Assembly (NCBI RefSeq): GCF_051027545.1
Contig: NZ_CP194902.1
Span: 4,340,001 to 4,404,000 of the forward strand
Source of the DNA: Methylocaldum sp002005105
GTDB taxonomy: Bacteria; Pseudomonadota; Gammaproteobacteria; Methylococcales; Methylococcaceae
Direction: 5' to 3'
DNA length: 64,000 nucleotides
Below are positions 51,024 through 60,493 of this stretch, in pieces. Position 1 is the first letter of the stretch, and every line of letters begins with the position of its first letter. A program made the translations under genes and the position numbers. The notes beneath the pieces were generated by a model. That model was given only the letters and a program-made list of their open reading frames with translations. It was not told the origin of the DNA and did not search any database.

Positions 51024-52073
51024 ATGAAGCCGACCTTATGTCCGCCCGTCATGGCGGTTCTGCTTTCAGCTGCTCTTGTCTTTCCGGCGTTCTCCGATGA
51101 TGACGACCCCGACGCGAAAGCGCGTTCCGACCGGCCGGCGTCGATTCAAAAAAGCGAACCCGAGTCCCGCAGTGCCGCGGCGGTCCGAATGACAGCGGAG
51201 CAACAAAAGGCTAGCGGCTTGACCGTCGAGGTTTTGAACGCATTGACGTTTCACCCGGAGATAATGGCCTACGGCAAAGTAGTCGACATTCAGCCTTTAT
51301 TGGCTTTGCACGTTCGTTATCAAACGGCGGGCACCGAGGCCGAAATCGCAAACGCCGCCGTCGAGTTGGCTCAAAAAAACCGCAACCGGCTGACGACCCT
51401 GCACCGCGAGGACATCGTGGCCAGCCGCGATTTGGCGCAAGCCGAGGCGCAATATCAGGCCGATCGAGCCAAGCTCGAGGCCGCCCGCCGACTGATGAGG
51501 GAGATTCGGCACGAAGCCCGGCAGGCCTGGGGCGACGAACTAACCCGCATCGCCTTCGACGGCGAATCGCGTCTGTTTCAGGATTTCTTGAGCCGGAGCC
51601 GGGTATTGCTTCTGATCGCCTTGCCGAGCGGCCAATCCTTGCCGCCCGACAAGCGATCTCTGTTCGTCGCCCGTGAAAACGACCGGAGCGCGGCACACCG
51701 GGCAGAACTCATTTCTCCCGCCCCGAAAACCGACGATCTCGTGCAGGGCGAAACTTTTTTCTTTCATGCGCCAAGCGACCGACTGCGCGCCGGAATGAGA
51801 GTCAATGCCTGGCTGCCGACCTCCGGTGAGCCCTTGACCGGCATCGCCATGCCACTGTCGGCCATCGTTTGGCATGCCGGAAAACCCTGGGCCTACCGCC
51901 AGTCCGACGACCGCACATTCATCCGCACCGAAATCACCGCCTACCGCGAGCACGCCGATTTCTGGTTCGTCGACCACGGCTTTGCCGCCGGCGACAAGAT
52001 CGTCGTAACCGGCGGACAGTTATTGCTCTCGGAGGAGTTCCGCGGAAATATTCCGGACGAGGACGACGACTGA
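51024..52073 (+). CDS. RND efflux periplasmic adaptor (membrane fusion protein)
   Basis: 349 residues with a signal peptide (about 1-25). The mature start is very acidic (DDDDPDAKARSD). The core has a coiled-coil hairpin (about 105-165, AQAEAQYQADRAKLEAARRL), then beta-barrel and membrane-proximal domains (LRAGMRVNAWLPTSGEPLTGIAMPLSAIVW, then GLAAGDKIVVTGGQ-like end). It pairs with the pump encoded next, whose ATG overlaps its TGA. It lacks an obvious His-rich or Met-rich metal-binding tail, so the substrate class is open. Confidence 0.85.
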   Translation: MKPTLCPPVMAVLLSAALVFPAFSDDDDPDAKARSDRPASIQKSEPESRSAAAVRMTAEQQKASGLTVEVLNALTFHPEIMAYGKVVDIQPLLALHVRYQTAGTEAEIANAAVELAQKNRNRLTTLHREDIVASRDLAQAEAQYQADRAKLEAARRLMREIRHEARQAWGDELTRIAFDGESRLFQDFLSRSRVLLLIALPSGQSLPPDKRSLFVARENDRSAAHRAELISPAPKTDDLVQGETFFFHAPSDRLRAGMRVNAWLPTSGEPLTGIAMPLSAIVWHAGKPWAYRQSDDRTFIRTEITAYREHADFWFVDHGFAAGDKIVVTGGQLLLSEEFRGNIPDEDDD

Positions 52074-55000
52074 TGCTGTCTGCCATCATTCGCTTCGCCG
52101 TGCACCGGCGCGGAGTGGTCGTTGCACTCTCTCTCCTGCTGCTGATTTACGGCGCGCTCCGTCTCGGTCAGGCGAACCTCGACATCTTTCCCGAATTTTC
52201 CGCCCCCCGCGTGGTTATTCAGACCGAAGCACCGGGTCTTACGGCCGAACAGACGGAAACTCTCGTCACCTCGCGCATCGAAAGGCATCTTGCGGGGTTG
52301 GTCGGTCTGGACAGCATCCGGTCCGAATCCATCCAGGGCCTCTCGGTGGTGACGGCCGTCTTCGAGGAAGGCACGGACATTTACCGTAACCGGCAGCTGG
52401 TCGGCGAGCGCCTGAACATGCTCGCCGGCAAACTGCCCGTAGGCGCCGGTCCACCGGTGATGGTACCGCTTTCATCGGCCTCCGCGACGGTTCTCACTAT
52501 CGGACTTAGCTCGCCTTCCCACAGCCTCATGGAGCTTCGCGATCTGGTGGACTGGACCATCGTGCCGCGTTTGCTGGCCGTACCGGGCGTTGCGGATGTG
52601 AACGTATTCGGCGGCGAAATCCGCCAATTGCAGATTCAAATCGATCCGGCCAGGCTGCGCCGCTACGGCCTGGCTGCCGGGGATGTCGTGCTCGCAGCCC
52701 GCCAGGCGACCGGCATGCCGGGGGCCGGGTTCGTGGAAAACGACAACCAGCGGATCAGTTTGAACATCGTCGGCCTTCCGGCGGCCGAGGAGACCTTGAG
52801 GCAAGTCGTACTGTTGCGCCAGAACGGCGCGAATATCACGCTGGCGGATGTCGCGACCGTAACCACGGCGCCTAGACCGCCCATCGGCGCAGCAGCCGTC
52901 GGCGGAAAGCCCGGCATCGTCATGATGGTGATCGGTCAGTACGGCGCCAATACGCTGAGCGTCTCGCGAAACGTCGAAAGCGTGCTCGAGGAGTTCGAGC
53001 AGCTCTTCGCCAAACGGGCTATCGATTTCCACCCCCGGCTATTCCGGCCGGCGGATTACATCGAGCGATCCTTGCAAAATCTCGCCGGGCATTTGCTGGT
53101 GGGCGGCTTTCTGGTGGTCTCGGTGCTTTACGCATTTTTGTTCGATTTCCGCACCGCATTCATCTCCGCTGTCGCCATTCCGCTTTCATTAGCCGCCGCC
53201 GTGGTGACCTTGCTGAACCTGGGTGTCAATCTCAACATCATGATCTTGGGCGGACTCGCGATCGCCTTGGGCGAGGTGGTTGACGACGCCATAATCGACA
53301 CTGAAAACATTTTCCGCCGCCTCCGGGAAAACCGGCTAAGGCCGAATCCGCGTCCGACTTTCCGCGTGGTCTACGATGCCTCCATGGAGGTACGCAGCTC
53401 CGTGGTGTACGCCAGTTTCATCGTCGCATTGGTATTTGTGCCGCTCCTGACGCTCGGCGGAATTGCAGGACGCTTGTTCGCTCCGATCGGTCACGCCTAT
53501 ATCCTCGCGATTCTCATGTCCCTGCTCGTAGCGCTGACGGTAACGCCCGCGCTTTGCTACATGCTCTTGAAGAGCGGCAAGACCGACAAGATCCCGCCGC
53601 TGATTCGGCTGCTTCAGCCCAAATACGCCTCCCTGCTGAGATCCGTTGCAAAACGGCCGAGAGCAACGCTGTCGATCAGCGCGGTTATTTGCGGATTAGG
53701 GATTCTGGCGTTGACCGATCTCGGCGGAGAATTCCTGCCCCGACTTCGAGAGGGCCATTACATCGTACACACGAGCAGCCTTCCTGGCACATCATTGAAG
53801 GAATCGCTCAGAATCGGCGGGCTGCTGACCCGGCAATTTCTCGAGATCCCGGAAGTCGAATCGGTCTCGCAATGGGCCGGCCGAGCCGAGCGCGGTGCCG
53901 ACACTTACGGCAGCCACTACAGCGAGTACGAAGTTCGGCTGAAGCCGCTTTCAGGCGAAGCTCAACAATCTGTGCTGAACCGGCTCAGACAGATCTTGGA
54001 CGATTTTCCGGGAATCCTGTTCGAAGCGAACACCTTTCTGACCGAGCGGGTCGACGAAACCATTTCCGGTTACACGGCACCGATCGTGATCAATCTCTAC
54101 GGAAGCGACCTCGATCAACTCGATCAGAAAGCGCGCCAGATCGCCGATCTTGTCCGAACCATTCCCGGCGCCATCGACGTACAACTGCGATCGCCTCCGA
54201 GCACGCCTCAGCTTCAAATCCGGCTGAAACTCGACGATTTGGCCGCTTATGGCTTGCGTCCGATGGAAGTGGCCGATGTCCTGCAAACGGCTTTGCAGGG
54301 ACGGATCGCGGGCGCCTATTACTTGGACAATCGCGCTTACGAGGTAGCGGTGATTCTGCCGCCGGAATTGCGGCACCGGCCGGAAACGGTAGCGCACGTA
54401 CCGCTGCGCACCGCGGATGGTCTTATCGTGGAATTGAGCCAAATCGCGGAGATCCAGCAGGTCGGCGGACGGTATAACATACTTCATCGGGGCGGCCAGC
54501 GTGTGCAGACCGTCACGGCAAACGTGGCCGGTCGGGACACGGCGTCGTTTATGGAAGAACTTCGCCGGCGAACGCTCACCGCCATCGATTTTCCGCCGGA
54601 CGTCTATCCCGAGTTCAGCGGCGCCGCCGTGGAGCAAGGTAAAGCACGCCGGGAACTGACGGTCCATGCGCTGCTGTCGGGTGTTGGCGTTATGTTGCTG
54701 ATTTTTTTGGCCATCAACAGTGTGCGCCATACCCTCCTCACCTTGGTGAATCTGCCTTTTTCGCTGGCCGGAGGCGTTGCTGCCGCATTCCTGACGGGCA
54801 GTACGCTTTCGGTCGGGTCGATGGTAGGGTTCGTCACCTTGTTCGGAATCACGGTACGCAATGCGATTATGCTGATTTCCCATTACCGGCATTTGGTAGA
54901 ACGGGAAAACAAGTCGTGGAATCTGGAAACCGCGATTCAGGGTGCACAGGAACGCCTCCCTTCGATCTTGATGACGGCGCTAGTCACCGCGCTTGCGATG

Positions 55001-55183
55001 CTGCCCATCGCCGTCGACAGCGACAATCCGGGTCGCGAGATCATGGGTCCCATGGCCGCGATCATTATCGGAGGTTTGGTATCGTCCACCCTTTTCAATC
55101 TGCTGCTTATGCCGACGATATTGCTCAAATTCGGCCGGTTCGAAACCCTCGATGAGCCGCCACGTTTTTCTGAGCCGTCGTAG
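52073..55183 (+). CDS. RND efflux pump, HME/CzcA-like
   Basis: 1036 residues, the RND length. Twelve helices and two large periplasmic loops are evident by composition. The fourth-helix motif GEVVDDAIIDTENIFRR resembles the charged motif of heavy-metal RND pumps, and RQLVGERLNMLAGKLP and TEAPGLTAEQTETLVT match the CzcA/CusA group. It drives proton-coupled export. No outer-membrane factor is in the window, so it must borrow one. Substrate not assignable with certainty; the methionine ladder of CusA was not verified. Confidence 0.88.
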   Translation: MLSAIIRFAVHRRGVVVALSLLLLIYGALRLGQANLDIFPEFSAPRVVIQTEAPGLTAEQTETLVTSRIERHLAGLVGLDSIRSESIQGLSVVTAVFEEGTDIYRNRQLVGERLNMLAGKLPVGAGPPVMVPLSSASATVLTIGLSSPSHSLMELRDLVDWTIVPRLLAVPGVADVNVFGGEIRQLQIQIDPARLRRYGLAAGDVVLAARQATGMPGAGFVENDNQRISLNIVGLPAAEETLRQVVLLRQNGANITLADVATVTTAPRPPIGAAAVGGKPGIVMMVIGQYGANTLSVSRNVESVLEEFEQLFAKRAIDFHPRLFRPADYIERSLQNLAGHLLVGGFLVVSVLYAFLFDFRTAFISAVAIPLSLAAAVVTLLNLGVNLNIMILGGLAIALGEVVDDAIIDTENIFRRLRENRLRPNPRPTFRVVYDASMEVRSSVVYASFIVALVFVPLLTLGGIAGRLFAPIGHAYILAILMSLLVALTVTPALCYMLLKSGKTDKIPPLIRLLQPKYASLLRSVAKRPRATLSISAVICGLGILALTDLGGEFLPRLREGHYIVHTSSLPGTSLKESLRIGGLLTRQFLEIPEVESVSQWAGRAERGADTYGSHYSEYEVRLKPLSGEAQQSVLNRLRQILDDFPGILFEANTFLTERVDETISGYTAPIVINLYGSDLDQLDQKARQIADLVRTIPGAIDVQLRSPPSTPQLQIRLKLDDLAAYGLRPMEVADVLQTALQGRIAGAYYLDNRAYEVAVILPPELRHRPETVAHVPLRTADGLIVELSQIAEIQQVGGRYNILHRGGQRVQTVTANVAGRDTASFMEELRRRTLTAIDFPPDVYPEFSGAAVEQGKARRELTVHALLSGVGVMLLIFLAINSVRHTLLTLVNLPFSLAGGVAAAFLTGSTLSVGSMVGFVTLFGITVRNAIMLISHYRHLVERENKSWNLETAIQGAQERLPSILMTALVTALAMLPIAVDSDNPGREIMGPMAAIIIGGLVSSTLFNLLLMPTILLKFGRFETLDEPPRFSEPS

Positions 55184-55187
55184 ACGC

Positions 55188-55301
55188 TAGAGCGATTTTT
55201 ACTGCGGATTAATGTTGAGGATTGTGAAATCGTAGGTCGGCAATCCGTTGCCGACACGCTGGATCGGCGAGGAACTTGTCGGCAATGGATTGCCGACCTA
55301 C
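55188..55301. repeat. Modular palindromic repeat, copy 4 (no cassette)
   Basis: Left end TAGAGC at 55188-55193, just after the pump stop codon. Inverted repeats at 55232-55246 and 55287-55301 with no cassette between them. This is the minimal form and shows that the cassettes are optional. Confidence 0.8.
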
Positions 55302-55323
55302 GAGATGCCTTTCGATCCGGCGA

Positions 55324-55878
55324 TTACAGCATGCGAGCCATGACCAGGGCATCTTCCCGGCCGTTTCGGGCCGGATAATAGCCTTTGCGGGTACCGATCT
55401 CGTTGAACCCCAGTTGGTGATAAAGTTTGATGGCGGGCTTGTTGGAAGGACGCACTTCGAGAAAAATCGTTTCGGCCTTGTGCTCCTTGGCGACCGCCAT
55501 GAGTTTCTCGAGCATCAAGCGCCCGTAGCCCTGTCCCTGATTTTGCGGCGACACACAGAGATTGAGTACGTGCGACTCCCCCGCCCCCACCGACGCGATC
55601 CCGTAACTTACAACCTGGCCTGCCCTTTCGCCTACCCAGCAACAATATCCTACGGTGTAGCAGTCCCGGAAAGTGGTCGGCTCCCAAGGGAATTCGTATG
55701 CACTTTGCTCAATGGCGGCCACCACTTTAAGGTCTGACCGCCGCATCGGACGAATGATCAACTCGGCACTCTTCACGAGGCTGGGAAAGTGTCGGTAATA
55801 AAACTCGGTTTCGGCATCATAACTGATGAATTTCCTGATGCGCTCGAACAAGCCGAACAAATCGAACATGGCGGACAT
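55324..55878 (-). CDS. rimI: Ribosomal-protein alanine N-acetyltransferase
   Basis: 184 residues, GNAT fold. The RimI pattern is clear: IIRPMRRSDLKVVAAIEQSAYEFPW, the acetyl-CoA loop QNQGQGYGRLML (about 121-132), the catalytic-region EVRPSNKPAIKLYHQLGF and ARNGREDALVM. RimI acetylates the N-terminal alanine of S18. There is an N-terminal extension of about 35 residues compared with E. coli RimI; its ATG at 55878 directly follows the stop of the glycosylase gene. No internal start would restore the shorter form. Confidence 0.88.
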   Translation of the reverse strand: MSAMFDLFGLFERIRKFISYDAETEFYYRHFPSLVKSAELIIRPMRRSDLKVVAAIEQSAYEFPWEPTTFRDCYTVGYCCWVGERAGQVVSYGIASVGAGESHVLNLCVSPQNQGQGYGRLMLEKLMAVAKEHKAETIFLEVRPSNKPAIKLYHQLGFNEIGTRKGYYPARNGREDALVMARML

Positions 55879-55880
55879 AA

Positions 55881-56624
55881 TTATGCTTGTTGTCGAAAAG
55901 CCCGCATGGCTAGTTTGAGATCCTCCCATGCCCTACGTTTTTCCGTTTGCGAGCGCAGCAGGTAAGCGGGATGGTAAGTCACCACCAGCGGAATCTGGTC
56001 GTAATAATGCACCTGGCCGCGTAGTTTACCGATGGGCGTCGCGGTTTTTAATAAGTTTTGCGCGGCAATACGGCCTACGGCCAGAATAATCTTAGGTTTG
56101 ATCAAGGCGACCTGCCCTTTCAAATATCCCTCGCAGGCCGCCGCTTCCTCCGGGGCCGGATCGCGATTCCTGGGCGGACGGCATTTGATCACGTTAGCGA
56201 TGTAAACGGCTTCCCTTTTGAGACCGACGGCCCGAATCATTTCGTTGAGCAATTGCCCGGCCCGCCCCACGAATGGTTCGCCTTGCAGATCTTCCTGTTC
56301 TCCAGGCGCTTCGCCAATCACCATCCATTCGGCTTCGCGATTGCCGACGCCGAAAACAGTCTGAGTACGGCCTTGGTGTAGCGGACAGGCGGTACATCCC
56401 GCTACGCGGGCCTCCAAATCCGCCCAATCCGGCAGACAACCCGAAGACACAGCATCGATCGGAGGCGAATTCACCGCGCTTATTAGGCTCTCACTCAAGC
56501 CATCCGGCGTAGCCTGGGGTAGGTCCGGATTTTCGGCAGCCTCGAACGCGGCACGCCGCCGGGGTACCCAAACTTGGATACCCATCGAATGGAGATAATC
56601 CAGGCGTCGTTCATCGCGAGGCAT
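55881..56624 (-). CDS. Uracil-DNA glycosylase, family 4 (iron-sulfur)
   Basis: 247 residues. The [4Fe-4S] ligands C77 and C80 (GCTACPLH), C148 (KCRPP) and C164 (AACEGYL) are all present. Active-site motifs GEAPGEQED (about 104-112) and HPAYLLR near the C-terminus match family 4. It removes uracil from DNA to start base-excision repair. The first 70 residues form a low-similarity linker seen in many gammaproteobacterial versions. It is followed immediately by rimI, a common pairing. Confidence 0.92.
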   Translation of the reverse strand: MPRDERRLDYLHSMGIQVWVPRRRAAFEAAENPDLPQATPDGLSESLISAVNSPPIDAVSSGCLPDWADLEARVAGCTACPLHQGRTQTVFGVGNREAEWMVIGEAPGEQEDLQGEPFVGRAGQLLNEMIRAVGLKREAVYIANVIKCRPPRNRDPAPEEAAACEGYLKGQVALIKPKIILAVGRIAAQNLLKTATPIGKLRGQVHYYDQIPLVVTYHPAYLLRSQTEKRRAWEDLKLAMRAFRQQA

Positions 56625-56671
56625 AGGCCGGAACCGTTCTTAGACCGCCTCTTCGCAAAACTCGGGCATTA

Positions 56672-58219
56672 TCAAACGTCTCCCGCCACTTGAGGATGCA
56701 TGCGTTGCCGCGGCGCCAGGAGTTTGTTGACCGCATTGATGTAGGCCTTGGCCGAAGCGATCACGATATCGGTATCTGCGCCCTGGCCGTTGACGATCCG
56801 CCCGCCCTTTTCCAGGCGAACCGTCACTTCGCCCTGAGCGTCGGTGCCGGTGGTGATGTTATTGACCGAATACAGCAACAAGGTGGAATCGGTATGGACT
56901 ACGGATTCGATGGCCTTGAAGCTCGCGTCGACAGCGCCGCTGCCCTGGGCGGTGCCGCTCACTTCTTCGTTTTCGACCTTGAGCGACACTCGCGCGCAAG
57001 GAACCTCGCCCGTTTCGGAGCATACCTTGAGCGCGACAAGCTTAACCCGCTCGTCCTCCGCCTCGACGCCCGCTTCTGTGATCAAAGCCTGCAGGTCTTC
57101 GTCGAAGATTTCGTGCTTTTTGTCAGCCAAGTCCTTGAAACGCTGGAATGCGTCATTCAATTCCGCCTCGGTTCCGAACTCTATTCCCAGTTCCTGCATG
57201 CGCGTCCGAAAAGCGTTGCGGCCCGAATGCTTGCCCAGCACCATCCGGTTTGCAGTCCAGCCGACTTCCTCCGCGCTCATGATTTCGTAGGTCTCGCGGC
57301 TCTTCAAAACCCCGTCCTGATGAATGCCGGACTCGTGCGCAAACGCATTGGCCCCAACGATGGCTTTGTTGGGCTGCACCGGAAAACCGGTGATATTCGA
57401 GACAAGTTTGGAACACGCAACGATTTCGCGGGTGTCGATCTCGACTCGGCAGGGAAACACGTCTTTACGGGTCTTGACCGCCATGACGATCTCCTCCAGC
57501 GCGGCATTGCCGGCCCGTTCGCCCAAGCCGTTGATCGTACATTCGACCTGCCGCGCGCCGTTCATGACGGCGGATAATGAATTCGCAACCGCCAACCCCA
57601 GATCGTTGTGGCAATGCACCGAAAAGATGGCTTTATCGGAGTTGGGAATACGTTCTCTCAAACGCCGGATGGTGGCGCCGAATTGCTCCGGCACGCTGTA
57701 ACCGACGGTATCGGGGATATTCAAGGTTTTCGCGCCCGCATCGATAACCGCCTCGAGTATTCGACACAGAAAATCTTCTTCCGAACGTCCGGCGTCTTCC
57801 GGCGAAAACTCGACATCATCCGTATACTGCCTCGCCCTTTTTACAGCCTTCACGGCATACTCGATCACCTGATCGGGCTCCATGCGCAGCTTTCTTTGCA
57901 TATGAATCGGCGAAGTCGCGATAAACGTGTGAATACGCGCCCGATTGGCTTCCTTGAGCGCCTCGCCCGCACGGTCGATGTCCCTATCCAAAGCCCGCGC
58001 CAAACCGCATACCGTGCTTTCCTTGACCGCCCGAGCCACAGCTTGCACCGATTCGAAATCGCCGGGACTCGCCGCCGGAAAACCGGCCTCGATCACATCC
58101 ACCCGCAGACGCTCGAGCGCCTTGGCGATGCGCACCTTTTCGTCCCGCGTCATCGAAGCGCCGGGACTTTGCTCGCCGTCCCGCAGCGTCGTATCGAAAA
58201 TGATGAGTTTGTCGCTCAT
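56672..58219 (-). CDS. leuA: 2-isopropylmalate synthase
   Basis: 515 residues, the full length of the LeuA1 type. The N-terminal TIM barrel carries DTTLRDGEQSPGASM (about 9-23) and the metal His pair in SVHCHNDLG. The C-terminal regulatory domain for leucine feedback is complete. It condenses acetyl-CoA and 2-oxoisovalerate, the first step of leucine synthesis. It lies last in the minus-strand order ilvBNC-pssA-leuA with a 332-base leader of its own, so separate control of leucine synthesis is likely. Confidence 0.97.
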   Translation of the reverse strand: MSDKLIIFDTTLRDGEQSPGASMTRDEKVRIAKALERLRVDVIEAGFPAASPGDFESVQAVARAVKESTVCGLARALDRDIDRAGEALKEANRARIHTFIATSPIHMQRKLRMEPDQVIEYAVKAVKRARQYTDDVEFSPEDAGRSEEDFLCRILEAVIDAGAKTLNIPDTVGYSVPEQFGATIRRLRERIPNSDKAIFSVHCHNDLGLAVANSLSAVMNGARQVECTINGLGERAGNAALEEIVMAVKTRKDVFPCRVEIDTREIVACSKLVSNITGFPVQPNKAIVGANAFAHESGIHQDGVLKSRETYEIMSAEEVGWTANRMVLGKHSGRNAFRTRMQELGIEFGTEAELNDAFQRFKDLADKKHEIFDEDLQALITEAGVEAEDERVKLVALKVCSETGEVPCARVSLKVENEEVSGTAQGSGAVDASFKAIESVVHTDSTLLLYSVNNITTGTDAQGEVTVRLEKGGRIVNGQGADTDIVIASAKAYINAVNKLLAPRQRMHPQVAGDV

Positions 58220-58551
58220 GATAAAACCTCGTCTATCTCTCGCGGCCTCTCTTCAAGAGGCCCCTGCATTTATGTTCGCGCTTAGGATTTTGGAATGCGT
58301 CAAGTCTACTGCCCCTCAGGGCAGGAGACGAAAACGCAGAAGGTCGAGGAATTCAGAGCGGCAGACAGCGCCGACCCGGCCGATGAGTCGGTCGGATTTC
58401 CAGCGTTGTAGGTTGGCGATTGAATGCATGGATTTGTGACTGCCTTTCGAGCAACTATATTACTCATCCGAATACCGTACAAGCGCCATAGCGAGGAATA
58501 CTTTCGCCTTACGACGAAGGACTTTAATGTCAGCAGATTCCCCGTCCCTTC
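58220..58551 (-). promoter_or_regulatory. leuA leader with two hairpins
   Basis: 332 bases. On the minus strand a stem GGCCTCT/AGAGGCC (58244-58262) lies 24 bases before the leuA start codon, and another, CTGCC/GGCAG, at about 58311-58326. Neither is followed by a T-run. They may affect leuA translation. No leucine-rich leader peptide was identified. Confidence 0.35.
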
Positions 58552-59295
58552 TCAGGTTCGGCGCTCGCTCCGCATTTTACGTCGCCCGAGTAAGGTCAAT
58601 ACCGGCCCCGAAACAGCGTAAGCCGTAAACATGACAAACAGCATCAGGGGCGGATTGGTAAAAATGAAGGCGAATACCAGCATCACGAGGATAGCCCACA
58701 TGAACGGCACCCGTCCGCGGAGATCCACATCCTTGAAGCTGTAGTAACGGAAGTTGCTGACCATCAGGAGCCCGGTCATCAAGGCTAGTCCGAGCGAGAC
58801 ATAGCGCATGGACTCGCCGGTCAGACCGTAGGTTTCGCTAAACCAGATAAACCCGGCCAAAATCGCGGCGGCGGAAGGACTCGGCAAACCTTGAAAATAC
58901 CGTTTGTCCGCGGTTGCGATCTGGGTATTGAAGCGGGCCAAGCGAAGCGCTGCACCGGCGGCGTGCACGAAAGCGGCAACCCATCCGATCTTGCCCAGCG
59001 TCGTCAGCGACCAGATGTAGGCGACCAAGGCGGGAGCGGCACCGAACGAAATCATGTCGGCCATGCTGTCGTATTCGGCCCCGAAAGCGCTCTGCGTATT
59101 GGTGAGGCGCGCCACGCGTCCGTCGAGACCGTCCAGAATCATGGCAATGAAGATGGCCACGGCAGCCACTTCGAAGCGCCCGTTAAAGGCGGCGGTAATG
59201 GCGTAGAAACCGGCGAAAAGCGCTGCTGTCGTGAACAAGTTCGGCAAGAGATAGATGCCGCGCCGACGCCTCGCAGGGGGAATTTGTTCTTCCAT
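58552..59295 (-). CDS. pssA: CDP-diacylglycerol-serine O-phosphatidyltransferase
   Basis: 247 residues, about seven hydrophobic helices. The CDP-alcohol phosphotransferase motif is complete: DGLDGRVARLTN followed by G and the two aspartates in FGAEYDSMAD. It makes phosphatidylserine, the precursor of phosphatidylethanolamine, in the inner membrane. It is of the Bacillus/subclass II type, distinct from the E. coli enzyme. Location between ilvC and leuA is conserved in several gammaproteobacteria. Confidence 0.95.
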   Translation of the reverse strand: MEEQIPPARRRRGIYLLPNLFTTAALFAGFYAITAAFNGRFEVAAVAIFIAMILDGLDGRVARLTNTQSAFGAEYDSMADMISFGAAPALVAYIWSLTTLGKIGWVAAFVHAAGAALRLARFNTQIATADKRYFQGLPSPSAAAILAGFIWFSETYGLTGESMRYVSLGLALMTGLLMVSNFRYYSFKDVDLRGRVPFMWAILVMLVFAFIFTNPPLMLFVMFTAYAVSGPVLTLLGRRKMRSERRT

Positions 59296-59325
59296 AGTCC
59301 CGCTTTAAGTTGAATCAACCGATAA

Positions 59326-59391
59326 TGCGGGCTAGCTTAACATAGCCCGCCGCCAGTTCGGCGGGTCGAGCACGAACCGATTGGCTCGTGC
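59326..59391 (-). terminator. Hairpins between ilvC and pssA
   Basis: Two stems: GCGGGCTA/TAGCCCGC (about 59326-59350) and GCACGA/TCGTGC (about 59370-59391). They may partly end the ilvBNC transcript. No strong T-tract. Confidence 0.4.
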
Positions 59392-59408
59392 CCGGCCGAA
59401 AGCAAGAA

Positions 59409-60425
59409 TCAGTTCTTGCTTTTATCGACGATTTTGTTGGCTTTGATCCAAGGCATCATGTCGCGCAACTTCGCACCGACCTGTTCGATTTGGTGCTCGC
59501 GACCCAGACGCCGCTTGGCCTTCAGCGTGGCGCAACCGGCCTGATTCTCCAGAATGAATTCGCGGGCAAACTCGCCGCGCTGAATTTCGCCGAGAATCTT
59601 CTTCATCTCCTTTTTCGTCTCCTCCGTGACGACACGTGGCCCGCGGGTCAGGTCGCCGTATTCGGCGGTATTGGAAATGGAATAGCGCATGTTGGCGATG
59701 CCGCCTTCATACATCAAATCGACGATCAGCTTCAGTTCGTGCAAGCACTCGAAGTATGCCATTTCGGGAGCGTAGCCGGCTTCCACCAAGGTCTCGAACC
59801 CGGCCTGCACGAGTGCCGTCGCGCCGCCGCACAATACGGCCTGTTCACCGAACAGGTCGGTTTCGGTCTCTTCGCGGAAGGTCGTTTCGATGATGCCGGC
59901 GCGTCCGCCGCCGTTTGCAGAGGCATAGGACAAGGCGATTTCCTTGGCCTGTCCCGAAGCGTTCTGATAAACCGCGATCAGGGAGGGTACGCCGCCGCCC
60001 TGGGTGTATGTCGAACGCACCAGGTGGCCGGGGCCTTTCGGCGCGATCATGATCACGTCTAGATCGGCGCGCGGCTGGATCTGTTCGAAATGGATATTGA
60101 ACCCGTGGGCGAACGCCAACGCCGCACCTTGCTTGATGTTCGGTTCGATCTGCTCGGAATAGAGTTTCGCCTGGTGTTCGTCCGGAGCCAGTACCATGAT
60201 GACGTCGGCTAGTTTCACGGCCTCTTCCACCGACATGACGGTCAGCCCCGCGTTCTCGGCCTTCACTGCGGAGGCCGAACCCGGACGCAATGCGACGATG
60301 ACCGAAACGCCTGAATCTTTCAGGTTGTTGGCGTGAGCGTGGCCTTGCGAGCCGTAGCCGATAATGGCGACCTTCTTGTTCCGAATAATCGAAAGATCGG
60401 CATCTTTGTCGTAATAAACCTGCAT
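59409..60425 (-). CDS. ilvC: Ketol-acid reductoisomerase, class I
   Basis: 338 residues, the short class I form. The NADPH motif GYGSQGHAHA is at about 24-33, and the acidic metal ligands lie in the C-terminal domain (GDLTRGPRVV and later ECLHELKLI). It converts acetolactate or acetohydroxybutyrate in valine and isoleucine synthesis. The ATG at 60425 begins MQVYYDKDADLS, the family start; the open frame upstream is not coding. A repeat-filled gap of 241 bases separates it from ilvN. Confidence 0.97.
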   Translation of the reverse strand: MQVYYDKDADLSIIRNKKVAIIGYGSQGHAHANNLKDSGVSVIVALRPGSASAVKAENAGLTVMSVEEAVKLADVIMVLAPDEHQAKLYSEQIEPNIKQGAALAFAHGFNIHFEQIQPRADLDVIMIAPKGPGHLVRSTYTQGGGVPSLIAVYQNASGQAKEIALSYASANGGGRAGIIETTFREETETDLFGEQAVLCGGATALVQAGFETLVEAGYAPEMAYFECLHELKLIVDLMYEGGIANMRYSISNTAEYGDLTRGPRVVTEETKKEMKKILGEIQRGEFAREFILENQAGCATLKAKRRLGREHQIEQVGAKLRDMMPWIKANKIVDKSKN

Positions 60426-60493
60426 GAATGGTCCTCGTGATTTATCGTTTTGGTTGATTACTATTCGTAACGAAATTAAAAACCACATCGTCA

